12,216 nucleotides of DNA from JBCCTX01 sp964468435 (lineage in GTDB: Bacteria; Bacteroidota; Bacteroidia; J057): NCBI GenBank assembly GCA_964468435.1, contig CAYXVE010000092.1, positions 1 to 12,216 of the forward strand, read 5' to 3'. The position numbers and the translations under genes are program-made. Shown in pieces: positions 1 through 5,812 of this stretch (position 1 is the stretch's first letter; every line of letters starts with the position of its first letter). The notes under the pieces were generated by a model that did no database searches, was not told the origin of the DNA, and saw nothing but the letters and a program-made list of their open reading frames with translations.

Positions 1-47
1 GACAGGATTGACAGGATTGACGGGATTTAGACAGGATTAACAGGATT
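1..47. repeat. Short tandem repeat, GACAGGATT units
   Basis: Five near-identical units lie head to tail: GACAGGATT at 1-9 and 10-18, GACGGGATT at 19-27, GACAGGATT at 30-38 after a TA spacer, and CAGGATT at 41-47 after AA. The repeat period is therefore 9 to 11 bp. It sits immediately downstream of the glycosidase stop codon and runs off the window edge, so the array may be longer. The units have no dyad symmetry, so it does not look like a terminator. My impression is that similar AATCCTGT-type arrays recur in intergenic DNA of many environmental bacteria, but that cannot be checked here. Confidence 0.8.
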
Positions 48-65
48 ATTATTTAGCACGACGAG

Positions 66-1502
66 TTATTTTTCTATTACGAATATGGCATCGGCCCAAT
101 TTTTGGGGAGTGAAAAGCCCCCTATATTGGAATCTAAACTTACCCGGGTTTCTTCAGAGTAGATACCTGTTGCAGGATTATAGGTCTTTACCTTTAAGTT
201 TTCGGAATATGAAGTGAAAGGAGTGAAATCGAAATTTGCAAGGCTGGTATCAGGATAATAAATTAGGCATTTTCCCCCTTTATCTGTTATCACAGCTACT
301 TTCTCCAACTCTCCATCTCCTTTTCCGGATGCGAATATATCGTTTGCCAATGTCCATTGAGGCCAACCTTGTTCCAGACAAAATTGCCTGATATGCTTAA
401 GGACTTGAGCACCTTCCAGATTCAGAATTTTTTCCCATCCTTCATAGGGACTGAACAGCGGGCCATTTCCGATAGAATCTCGAAAAGCTCCGTACGTAAA
501 TCCGGCAGCTCCAGCAAAAAAGCTTTGTAGCGCTTGACGACGTACGTGAATCGCCCGGGTAGATCCATTCAATTCATACGAAGGCTCGCCCATAACGGTG
601 GGCTTCACTGGATCTATCATTAGATAATCCTGTCTGACAGCCTGAGATACTGAATCCCTGTGTTGCCAGGTCTCTACCATGTTAAAGTCCAGCCAGGGGT
701 CCTGATGGAACCATTCTGAAGAGTTTCGCATAGGCAGTCCATTTGGATGGTAGGTCATCAATGCGTAATCCCATAGGTCTGACTTTTCATTCCATTTTAC
801 CGCTTCTCCTGTAATACCTTTCACTACTCCTTCTGCCATAGCCCGGTAATGCTGTAAATAGTCTCCTCCATCATCGGCCTGTACATCTCCGCCCATTACC
901 CAGATGATATGAGAATACTGCCGATACCGTTTCCCCAAAAATTCTCCATAGGTCTTCATGTCTTTTTGAGAAAAAATGGCTTGAGAAAATGGCTTGTGGG
1001 TGGCATTGACATAGCGCCTTCCCCAGACAGGCAGTATAGCGAGATACATTTCTTGTTCTTTGACGGCTTCAACGATATAATCCACATGATCCCAGTAGTC
1101 ATTTGGATCAGTACTACTACCTCCTTCAACGACCCAAGGCATTGATCCATCTACCTCTCCATTTTCTTCTTCAAAGGCTTGATGGCCATATGCATTGGGA
1201 GCATTTGTCGTGAAATCTACGGGATCCTCGGTCCGTTTTCCCCAAAACAAGCAGATTTGAACTACGCTAAATCCCTTTGTTTTTCTATCATCCAGATATA
1301 AGTCAATCTCTTCCCGTGTCATCCACTCCGACATGCCCCATACAGTACCTCCTAGCCAGAAAAATGGATCTCCATCCTGATCTATCAAATAGCGCTGGTT
1401 TACTGAAACCTTTAGCGTGGGTTTAGCAGGAGTGGTCTGCGCATCAAGTTGTACCGTAATCAGTGCAACTAAATATAGTAGTGTGATAATGCGGATTATC
1501 AT
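66..1502 (-). CDS. Secreted DUF4038/GH140-like (apiosidase-like) glycoside hydrolase
   Basis: This 478-residue protein begins with a signal peptide (residues 1-21: positive N-terminus, hydrophobic core, cleavage near LDAQ), so it should be exported. Residues about 30-375 form a TIM-barrel-like DUF4038 domain. Typical opening elements are the LIDQDGDPFFWLGGTVW stretch and GFSVVQICLFWG. The barrel ends carry WVMGGD (Asp206) and VMGEPSYE (Glu306), which match the acid/base and nucleophile positions of the GH140 apiosidase family. Residues about 385-478 resemble the small C-terminal 'collagen-binding 2' beta domain that usually follows DUF4038, with its YNPATG motif. The expected role is cleavage of a plant or algal polysaccharide side chain outside the cytoplasm; the substrate cannot be read from sequence. 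No SusC/SusD genes are adjacent, so it is not in an obvious polysaccharide-utilisation locus. It lies 11 bp downstream of the GNAT gene and may be co-transcribed with it. Confidence 0.85.
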   Translation of the reverse strand: MIIRIITLLYLVALITVQLDAQTTPAKPTLKVSVNQRYLIDQDGDPFFWLGGTVWGMSEWMTREEIDLYLDDRKTKGFSVVQICLFWGKRTEDPVDFTTNAPNAYGHQAFEEENGEVDGSMPWVVEGGSSTDPNDYWDHVDYIVEAVKEQEMYLAILPVWGRRYVNATHKPFSQAIFSQKDMKTYGEFLGKRYRQYSHIIWVMGGDVQADDGGDYLQHYRAMAEGVVKGITGEAVKWNEKSDLWDYALMTYHPNGLPMRNSSEWFHQDPWLDFNMVETWQHRDSVSQAVRQDYLMIDPVKPTVMGEPSYELNGSTRAIHVRRQALQSFFAGAAGFTYGAFRDSIGNGPLFSPYEGWEKILNLEGAQVLKHIRQFCLEQGWPQWTLANDIFASGKGDGELEKVAVITDKGGKCLIYYPDTSLANFDFTPFTSYSENLKVKTYNPATGIYSEETRVSLDSNIGGFSLPKNWADAIFVIEK

Positions 1503-1513
1503 TACTTTCTGTA

Positions 1514-1945
1514 TTAACTAATTACTTTTTTCATCGCGGGATGGATAAAACCGGATTTATTCAAAGGGTTACTCCTCACAGGTTTGAATCCTGATTTCAG
1601 GTAAAATTCCATGGTGTTGATCCGGGCGTTTAGTGTCACAGTCGAAAGACCGTAATCTTTACAGCTTTCCGTCAGCTGATGCAGGATCTCCCGCCCAATA
1701 CCTCTTCTGCGGTATGCCTCATCCACTGCCATCTGAGATATAACCCCTTCGCGATCCCAAAACGTCACCCTTCCGGTTCCCACTACTTCCTGGCGATCTA
1801 CACATACCACATGTAGACTATGCGGCTCCATCACATCGTAAATGAGTTCTTCCAAATGGGAAATTTCTTCAAAAAAAGTCCTGATCCGTAGCGCAACTGC
1901 AGCGGGGTAAAGCGAATGGAATGTATGGATGAAACAGTATTCCAT
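1514..1945 (-). CDS. GNAT family N-acetyltransferase
   Basis: This 143-residue single-domain protein has the length of a minimal GNAT acetyltransferase, an enzyme that moves an acetyl group from acetyl-CoA to an amine. Motif A is clear: beta-4 ISQMAVDEAY, then the acetyl-CoA pyrophosphate loop RRRGIG (residues 79-84, Q/R-x-x-G-x-G). Motif B appears as TLNARINTMEFYLKSGFKPV (103-122), where the FYLKSGF stretch is the usual 'Y/F-x-x-x-GF' signature. The N-terminal part (residues 15-47, ending in HSLHVV) recalls ElaA-like enzymes, but I would not assign a substrate. It starts with ATG and is followed after 11 bp by the glycosidase. A minus-strand TCATTTTG (1984-1991) is a 7/8 match to the Bacteroidota -7 box and could drive the gene, though no -33 element is obvious. 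Confidence 0.85.
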   Translation of the reverse strand: MEYCFIHTFHSLYPAAVALRIRTFFEEISHLEELIYDVMEPHSLHVVCVDRQEVVGTGRVTFWDREGVISQMAVDEAYRRRGIGREILHQLTESCKDYGLSTVTLNARINTMEFYLKSGFKPVRSNPLNKSGFIHPAMKKVIS

Positions 1946-2069
1946 AACTTGCCTGTGTAAGTTGTTAATAAAAACTTAATTGGCAAAATGAGTTTGCTAT
2001 GATTTGATATAAATACAGAAGCACTTTCTTCTTCAATAGCATTCTCGCAAAGGATTTTCGGTTCCTGGA

Positions 2070-2540
2070 TTAACTCCGGTTTGTATTGGGCAATTTCGTA
2101 AAAGCCCTGGTAGACCAGGCTCCGACAAAGGTCCGGGAAGTTTCCAGACAGCTACGAACAAAGGCTTCTACTTGTGGATAGACTTCCCGGGGGATAAAAA
2201 TATAGGGCATGATTTGAAGGAGATGCAGCCTGGCCTCCCAACTGTCCACCTCATTTGACATGAGGAACAATACACTAAGGATGTCCTGAGCTACTGATTG
2301 TCGCTGTTTGTAATGGTGCTTGATCAGCCAGGTTATGGCTTTTTGATGTTCAGGATAAACGACGTAGATCTCTACCCACTCTGAGAAGAATAATTTGTAA
2401 TCATCCTGTGCCTGATAAAATTCTGACAGGTATTGAACGTGAATACCATCCCAGGAAGCAGGTTGTTCGATTAATTGTTCATTCATGCAAATATTCAGCT
2501 TCCTTATGTCGTGACTAACCCGTGGGATATGAATAGCCAT
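2070..2540 (-). CDS. Hypothetical protein, helical and possibly HEAT-like
   Basis: I do not recognise a named family. With the ATG at 2538-2540 the protein has 156 residues. A longer reading would need a TTG three codons upstream, which is less likely, and Met19 (2484-2486) is another possible start. The sequence reads as successive amphipathic helices: residues 66-80, 82-95, then 99-114 beginning SWEARLHLLQ, 120-134, and 137-150 with FVGAWSTRAF. The spacing of Trp, Leu and a terminal 'F-V-x-A-W' helix resembles HEAT-repeat-like small proteins, which suggests a scaffold or binding role. That is inference only. There is no signal peptide and no catalytic motif. It lies on the same strand downstream of the CHAT protein, 131 bp from its stop, so the two may share a transcript. 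Confidence 0.6.
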   Translation of the reverse strand: MAIHIPRVSHDIRKLNICMNEQLIEQPASWDGIHVQYLSEFYQAQDDYKLFFSEWVEIYVVYPEHQKAITWLIKHHYKQRQSVAQDILSVLFLMSNEVDSWEARLHLLQIMPYIFIPREVYPQVEAFVRSCLETSRTFVGAWSTRAFTKLPNTNRS

Positions 2541-2559
2541 TGATAACAAATAATAGTAG

Positions 2560-2667
2560 TTATTTCCTGGACGGAATCAAAGGAAATAATATGGTCTCGA
2601 TTGATATCAGGGGAGGAAGAGCGCGATGGTCTGTTTTTTTGGGGGTAAGACGCACAATATCACTCAT
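2560..2667 (-). CDS. Possible 35-residue micro-ORF between CHAT gene and hypothetical
   Basis: An ATG at 2665-2667 opens four bases after the CHAT stop codon (2672-2674) and reads 35 codons to a TAA at 2560-2562. That stop is 19 bp before the ATG of the next gene. The peptide starts MSDIVRLTPKK and ends FPLIPSRK; it is basic at both ends with a proline/leucine/isoleucine-rich middle. A GGAAG stretch from the end of the CHAT gene lies about 9 bases upstream and could act as a weak ribosome binding site. The tight fit between two genes is suggestive, but a 35-codon open frame in 130 bp can easily arise by chance and the peptide matches nothing I know. Confidence 0.25.
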   Translation of the reverse strand: MSDIVRLTPKKTDHRALPPLISIETILFPLIPSRK

Positions 2668-2671
2668 CGCT

Positions 2672-3496
2672 CTAGCTTCCCCTCAAATCTTCCGGTTCCT
2701 CAATCTCAAATTCTTCAGGGGTATCATCACGGGAATCTGTACTCAGCCCATTGTTAAACATCACAAAAGGAATCTCAGTACCAGCATATTTTTCACTTTT
2801 TTCCACCACTTCCTTCCCAATCTGAAAGGCTTCTTCGAATGAACTGTTTTGAGACAAGGCTGTGTAGAAGCCACTGGAAAATAACACAGACATATCGTCC
2901 TCTACCAGCGCTTTACTTCCTATCGCATTTTGAAGAGATTGAGAGATTTTTTTGAGAAAAACAGGCGTACACCAGGTATTGACAAACACACATTTGACAT
3001 AAGGCTGAAATAGGGAAAAAGTAGAAGCCAGATAGTGATAGGGGACACTTCGTATGGTGTCATCCGTTCGGTGAAATACGAGGTATTTGTCATTGGAAGG
3101 GGCCGCAATATGCAAAATATCCGGTTGCTCGATGCGGACCATGTTGAAAAACTGATCCAGGGTGGTATGGAAACTTTCGACTACTTCAAATAGGTCGCGT
3201 TGGCGATTGAAGATACGACGGATTTCCAAATACTCTTTCTCCAGTTCAAATTTAGGGGTATTGACCGGATTGGAAGCGATAAACAATATTTTGAATATCT
3301 TTTGCTTGTCTCTTGCCAATCCACGTTCAATTACCTCTTGAGGCATATCCTGAAAATAGTCCTGTGAAGCGACCTGATTGAGATAATTCAGCGCTGCATG
3401 ATAGATCTTATTGTTCTCCAGCTTCAATTGATCATATGTGAGCAATCCCTGATTGTACATACTATGATTGGCATTGAAGCGAGCAGAAAGTAGCAT
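2672..3496 (-). CDS. CHAT-fold protein with EAD11-like N-terminus, probably catalytically dead; N-terminus lost in gap
   Basis: The visible 274 residues abut the run of N, so the true start is probably missing; the ATG at the gap edge need not be the initiator. Residues 1-42 (LLSARFNANHSMYNQGLL then LKLENNKIYHAALNYL) match the pattern of effector-associated domain 11, a helical death-like adaptor of bacterial conflict systems. Residues 67-260 follow the CHAT (caspase-like) fold seen beside such domains: KILFIASNP, then DILHIAAPS (126-134), VKCVFVNTWC (167-176) and SSGFYTALSQNSSFEEAF. In active relatives these two strands read roughly DIVHFSGHG and VVLNACYS, so by eye the catalytic His falls on Pro133 and the Cys on Trp175, with Cys176 one place late. 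The tail is acidic (EEFEIEEPEDL). Inference: a non-proteolytic CHAT regulator or scaffold. The fold call is firm; the loss of activity rests on hand alignment. Confidence 0.75.
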   Translation of the reverse strand: MLLSARFNANHSMYNQGLLTYDQLKLENNKIYHAALNYLNQVASQDYFQDMPQEVIERGLARDKQKIFKILFIASNPVNTPKFELEKEYLEIRRIFNRQRDLFEVVESFHTTLDQFFNMVRIEQPDILHIAAPSNDKYLVFHRTDDTIRSVPYHYLASTFSLFQPYVKCVFVNTWCTPVFLKKISQSLQNAIGSKALVEDDMSVLFSSGFYTALSQNSSFEEAFQIGKEVVEKSEKYAGTEIPFVMFNNGLSTDSRDDTPEEFEIEEPEDLRGS

Positions 3497-3596
3497 NNNN
3501 NNNNNNNNNNNNNNNNNNNNNNNNNNNNNNNNNNNNNNNNNNNNNNNNNNNNNNNNNNNNNNNNNNNNNNNNNNNNNNNNNNNNNNNNNNNNNNNN
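3497..3596. other. Assembly gap (100 N)
   Basis: Exactly 100 ambiguous bases, the conventional placeholder for a scaffold gap of unknown size. It removes the 3' end of the HAD phosphatase gene and the 5' end of the CHAT gene. The true distance could be far from 100 bp and could even hide another gene. An apparent open frame that runs through it joins two unrelated proteins only because unknown bases do not create stop codons. Confidence 0.99.
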
Positions 3597-4207
3597 ATCT
3601 GAATCCCCATTTCTTCCAGTTCCTTACGCACTTGTGCAGGATTCTGGTAGTGAATACCTTTCATACCCAGGTTTCTTGCGGTTTCTATGTTGGGAAAAGA
3701 ATCATCGATAAATACGGACTCATTGGGTTGAAAACCAAATCGCTCAAACAGGATATGATATATTTCTGGATTAGGTTTTACGCATTTTACTTCACCAGAA
3801 ACGATAATCCCTTCAAAATCCTGTAAAAAAGAATATTTCTCCCGTGCCACTGGCATGGTCTGATGCGACCAGTTGGTCAGAGCGTAAACGCGGTATGGAC
3901 TTTTCTCCAGGAAGTACTTTTGCAGAGCGACCATTTCCGGAACATGTTTGGCCAGCATTTCGGGCCACCGCTCCCAATATGCTAGGATCTCCATTTCATA
4001 CTGTGGATATAGCGGAATAAGCTCTTCTATGGCTTGTTCAAATGGCCTTCCAGCATCCTGCTGCTTATTCCATTCCGGATGGCATACTTCTTCCAGGAAA
4101 TTCTCCATTTCTGATTCATCATCAAATATTTGGGTATACAAATGCCTGGGATTCCAGTCAATCATGACACCTCCCAGATCAAACACGATGGTTGTGATTT
4201 CGGACAT
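3597..4207 (-). CDS. HAD-superfamily (subfamily IA) phosphatase, 3' end in assembly gap
   Basis: 203 residues are visible, close to the roughly 200-205 usual for YihX-like HAD-IA hydrolases, so only a few C-terminal residues are probably lost. The four HAD motifs are present: motif I FDLGGV with nucleophile Asp10, motif II YALTNW with Thr111, motif III Lys144 in VKPNPEIY, and motif IV FIDDS with Asp168/Asp169 for magnesium. An alpha-helical cap lies between motifs I and II (about residues 20-95). The enzyme should dephosphorylate a small phosphorylated metabolite in the cytoplasm; sugar phosphates are typical for relatives, but the substrate is not readable. Gly12 in place of the second Asp of the DxD motif is normal for this 'DLGGV/DLGNV' branch. 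The gene is divergent from the Rieske gene, with 84 bp between the two start codons. Confidence 0.85.
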
Positions 4208-4234
4208 AATTACTTCTTGATTGAAAATATAATA

Positions 4235-4265
4235 TTACAACGAATATCAATTAAAGTTACTTTTG
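4235..4265 (+). promoter_or_regulatory. Candidate Bacteroidota promoter for the Rieske gene
   Basis: TACTTTTG at 4258-4265 is a full match to the TAnnTTTG -7 consensus of Bacteroidota sigma factor recognition. A weak TTA (4235-4237) lies 20 bp upstream where the TTG-type -33 element belongs. It is 26 bp ahead of the ATG at 4292, giving a short leader of about 20 bases. This position supports starting the Rieske protein at 4292 rather than at the upstream ATG at 4130, which lies inside the divergent HAD gene. Confidence 0.45.
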
Positions 4266-4291
4266 TAAAAATAACGCTACAAATTTTTAAT

Positions 4292-4981
4292 ATGAAAATC
4301 GACCGTAGATCATTCAACCGTTTAATGTACCAATTATCACATGCTGCTTTTTGGGGATGGGTATTACAGGGATGTGAGCATGATGATCTGGAAAATAGCC
4401 AATCAGTTTTTAGGCTTATCTCTATTAAGGGGGGAGATCGCTTGTTTACCTCAGATATACAGATCATTCAATGGGAGCATGCAAATGTAACACTGGTAAA
4501 CTTTGAATTGTCTATTGATGGTGGGAATACATGGGAAACTCAAATCTGGCAGGTTGATCCCAACATCCATCAGGTAGCATGGACCTTACCCAAGGTTACT
4601 TCTGAAGAATGTACCTTGCGTGTTAAAGATGTTTTCAGCAATGAAGTGCTTTTTCAAAGCGATACTTTCACGATCAAAGCGGTGAGATTTGCAGTCAATA
4701 TTGCAGATTATCCAGAACTACAGGCTATCAATCAAGTAAAGGTTATTGATTCTATTTCAATGAGGAGAGTTTCAGGAACTGATTTTGTAGTATTAAGTAA
4801 TATCTGCACGCATCGCGTTTGTGGTCTGGATTGGAAGGAAGGTGAAAATTTATTTGTGTGTCCCTGCCATGGTTCACGATTTTCCGCAGAGGGAGAACGG
4901 ATAGATGGAATTGCTGAAAATCCGTTGAAAAACTATGAATATGAATACGTATCTGATAAGGATCGATTATATGTGTTTTAG
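4292..4981 (+). CDS. Rieske [2Fe-2S] protein with KNH-like Ig domain and Tat/lipoprotein-like signal
   Basis: 229 residues. The N-terminus DRRSFNRLM (Arg5-Arg6) resembles a twin-arginine signal, and WVLQGC puts Cys28 in a lipobox-like context, so a folded, Tat-exported lipoprotein is inferred. Residues about 38-128 read as a Kre9/KNH-like Ig domain: ISIKGGDRLFTSDIQIIQW, FELSIDGGNTW, VAWTLP, then SDTFTI. Residues about 130-229 form a Rieske domain with CTHRVC (Cys172 and His174 as iron ligands, Cys177) and CPCHGS (Cys190 and His193 as ligands, Cys192); Cys177-Cys192 would form the usual disulfide. Val176 replaces the usual glycine of CxHxGC. It should hold a [2Fe-2S] cluster for electron transfer outside the cytoplasm. 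No cytochrome b or oxygenase gene is adjacent, so this is not a standard bc1/b6f QcrA unit and its partner is unknown. The start was chosen from the promoter and signal sequence. Confidence 0.85.
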   Translation: MKIDRRSFNRLMYQLSHAAFWGWVLQGCEHDDLENSQSVFRLISIKGGDRLFTSDIQIIQWEHANVTLVNFELSIDGGNTWETQIWQVDPNIHQVAWTLPKVTSEECTLRVKDVFSNEVLFQSDTFTIKAVRFAVNIADYPELQAINQVKVIDSISMRRVSGTDFVVLSNICTHRVCGLDWKEGENLFVCPCHGSRFSAEGERIDGIAENPLKNYEYEYVSDKDRLYVF

Positions 4982-4986
4982 AAAAT

Positions 4987-5056
4987 AGAGAATCAGAAGA
5001 ACAAAAATTGTATCTGTTTATCGGCTTTTAAACACTCTTAGTGTTTCTGATTCTCT
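4987..5056. terminator. Inverted repeat between convergent genes, likely bidirectional terminator
   Basis: A perfect 12-bp inverted repeat (AGAGAATCAGAA at 4987-4998 against TTCTGATTCTCT at 5045-5056) fills most of the 93-bp space between the Rieske and folE stop codons. Inside it is a second perfect 7-bp hairpin, AAACACT-CTT-AGTGTTT (5030-5046), whose right arm shares two bases (5045-5046) with the outer repeat, so the two forms partly compete. Neither side has a clean T-run, so termination is inferred mainly from position between convergent genes. Confidence 0.5.
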
Positions 5057-5074
5057 CGGTAGACAAATTATTTC

Positions 5075-5812
5075 CTAAGAATCCAGATCCAGATACTTTA
5101 AGAATTCACTTTTTACATTGGGATCTTCAAACTTACCATTATATTCCGCTGTCACGGTTACACTATTTACATCCTGTATACCTCTGGAGGCTACACATAA
5201 GTGATCAGCTACCATAACCACTGCTACATCATCTGTTTCCAGGACGGTTCTGAGTTCTTGTGCTATCTGCATGGTCAGTCTTTCCTGTACTTGCGGTCTA
5301 CGGGCGTAATATTGTACGATGCGGTTGAGCTTCGACAGGCCGATTACTTTACCACTGGAGATATATGCTATATGTGCCTTACCTATAATCGGTACAAAGT
5401 GATGCTCACAGTTGGAATAGAAGGTGATATTTTTCTCGACCAGCATCTGATTATACTGGTATTTATTCTCAAACAGTCGTGCCTTAGGTTTATTTTCAGG
5501 ATTCAATCCTCCAAATAATTCCTTGACATACATCTTTGCTACTCTACGGGGGGTGCCCTTGAGGCTATCATCATTTAGGTCAAGTCCTAGCACATGCATG
5601 ATTTTCTTGAAATGTTGCTCGATCAGATCCATTTTGGTATCGTCGTCCATCTCAAATGCGTCAGGACGAAGTGGTGTGTCTGTAGAGCTAAAAGCATGTG
5701 CTTCGCCCATTTCTTCAAAAAGTTCTTTTTCCTTTTCGATGTCTTCCCCGCTATGTTGACTCCCATGGCCATTAATTGGCAGGGTATTCCACAAAGTTTC
5801 GTTCGGTTTCAT
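5075..5812 (-). CDS. folE: GTP cyclohydrolase I
   Basis: This enzyme opens GTP to 7,8-dihydroneopterin triphosphate, the entry step to folate and biopterin-type cofactors, as a cytoplasmic zinc-dependent decamer. The core from about residue 45 is very well conserved: TPLRPDAFE, SLKGTPRRVAKMY, then SNCEHHF with zinc ligands Cys135 and His138 and catalytic His137, GLSKLNRIVQYYARRPQVQERLT, and DHLCVASRGI with the third zinc ligand Cys206. The full ORF has 245 residues against about 220 in E. coli. Residues 1-34 are a low-conservation, charged extension that overlaps the upstream pterin gene by 41 bp, and Met35 (5708-5710) is a reasonable alternative start giving 211 residues. Pairing with the PTPS-type enzyme directly upstream suggests that at least part of its product goes to a reduced pterin rather than only to folate. 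Confidence 0.95.
   Translation of the reverse strand: MKPNETLWNTLPINGHGSQHSGEDIEKEKELFEEMGEAHAFSSTDTPLRPDAFEMDDDTKMDLIEQHFKKIMHVLGLDLNDDSLKGTPRRVAKMYVKELFGGLNPENKPKARLFENKYQYNQMLVEKNITFYSNCEHHFVPIIGKAHIAYISSGKVIGLSKLNRIVQYYARRPQVQERLTMQIAQELRTVLETDDVAVVMVADHLCVASRGIQDVNSVTVTAEYNGKFEDPNVKSEFLKYLDLDS

Noticed and set aside
973..996. Duplicated AAAATGGCTTG (973-983 and 986-996) inside the glycosidase gene
   Set aside because: It is a short, 13-bp-offset repeat that codes the FSQAIFSQ stretch without breaking the frame; too small to call an element.
2541..2549. TTG start adding three residues to the HEAT-like hypothetical
   Set aside because: An ATG follows three codons later and TTG starts are rare; nothing supports the longer form.
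2672..4207. A single 511-residue protein joining HAD and CHAT domains
   Set aside because: The frame is continuous only because of 100 unknown bases; the HAD domain is essentially complete before the gap and the CHAT protein has its own N-terminal domain after it.
3597..4207. HAD motif I reads D-x-G instead of D-x-D, suggesting a dead enzyme
   Set aside because: The DLGGV/DLGNV form is normal in the YihX-like branch, and the other three motifs are intact.
4130..4291. Longer N-terminus for the Rieske protein starting at ATG 4130
   Set aside because: It would overlap the start of the divergent HAD gene, include the promoter, and place the twin-arginine/lipobox signal internally at about residue 55.
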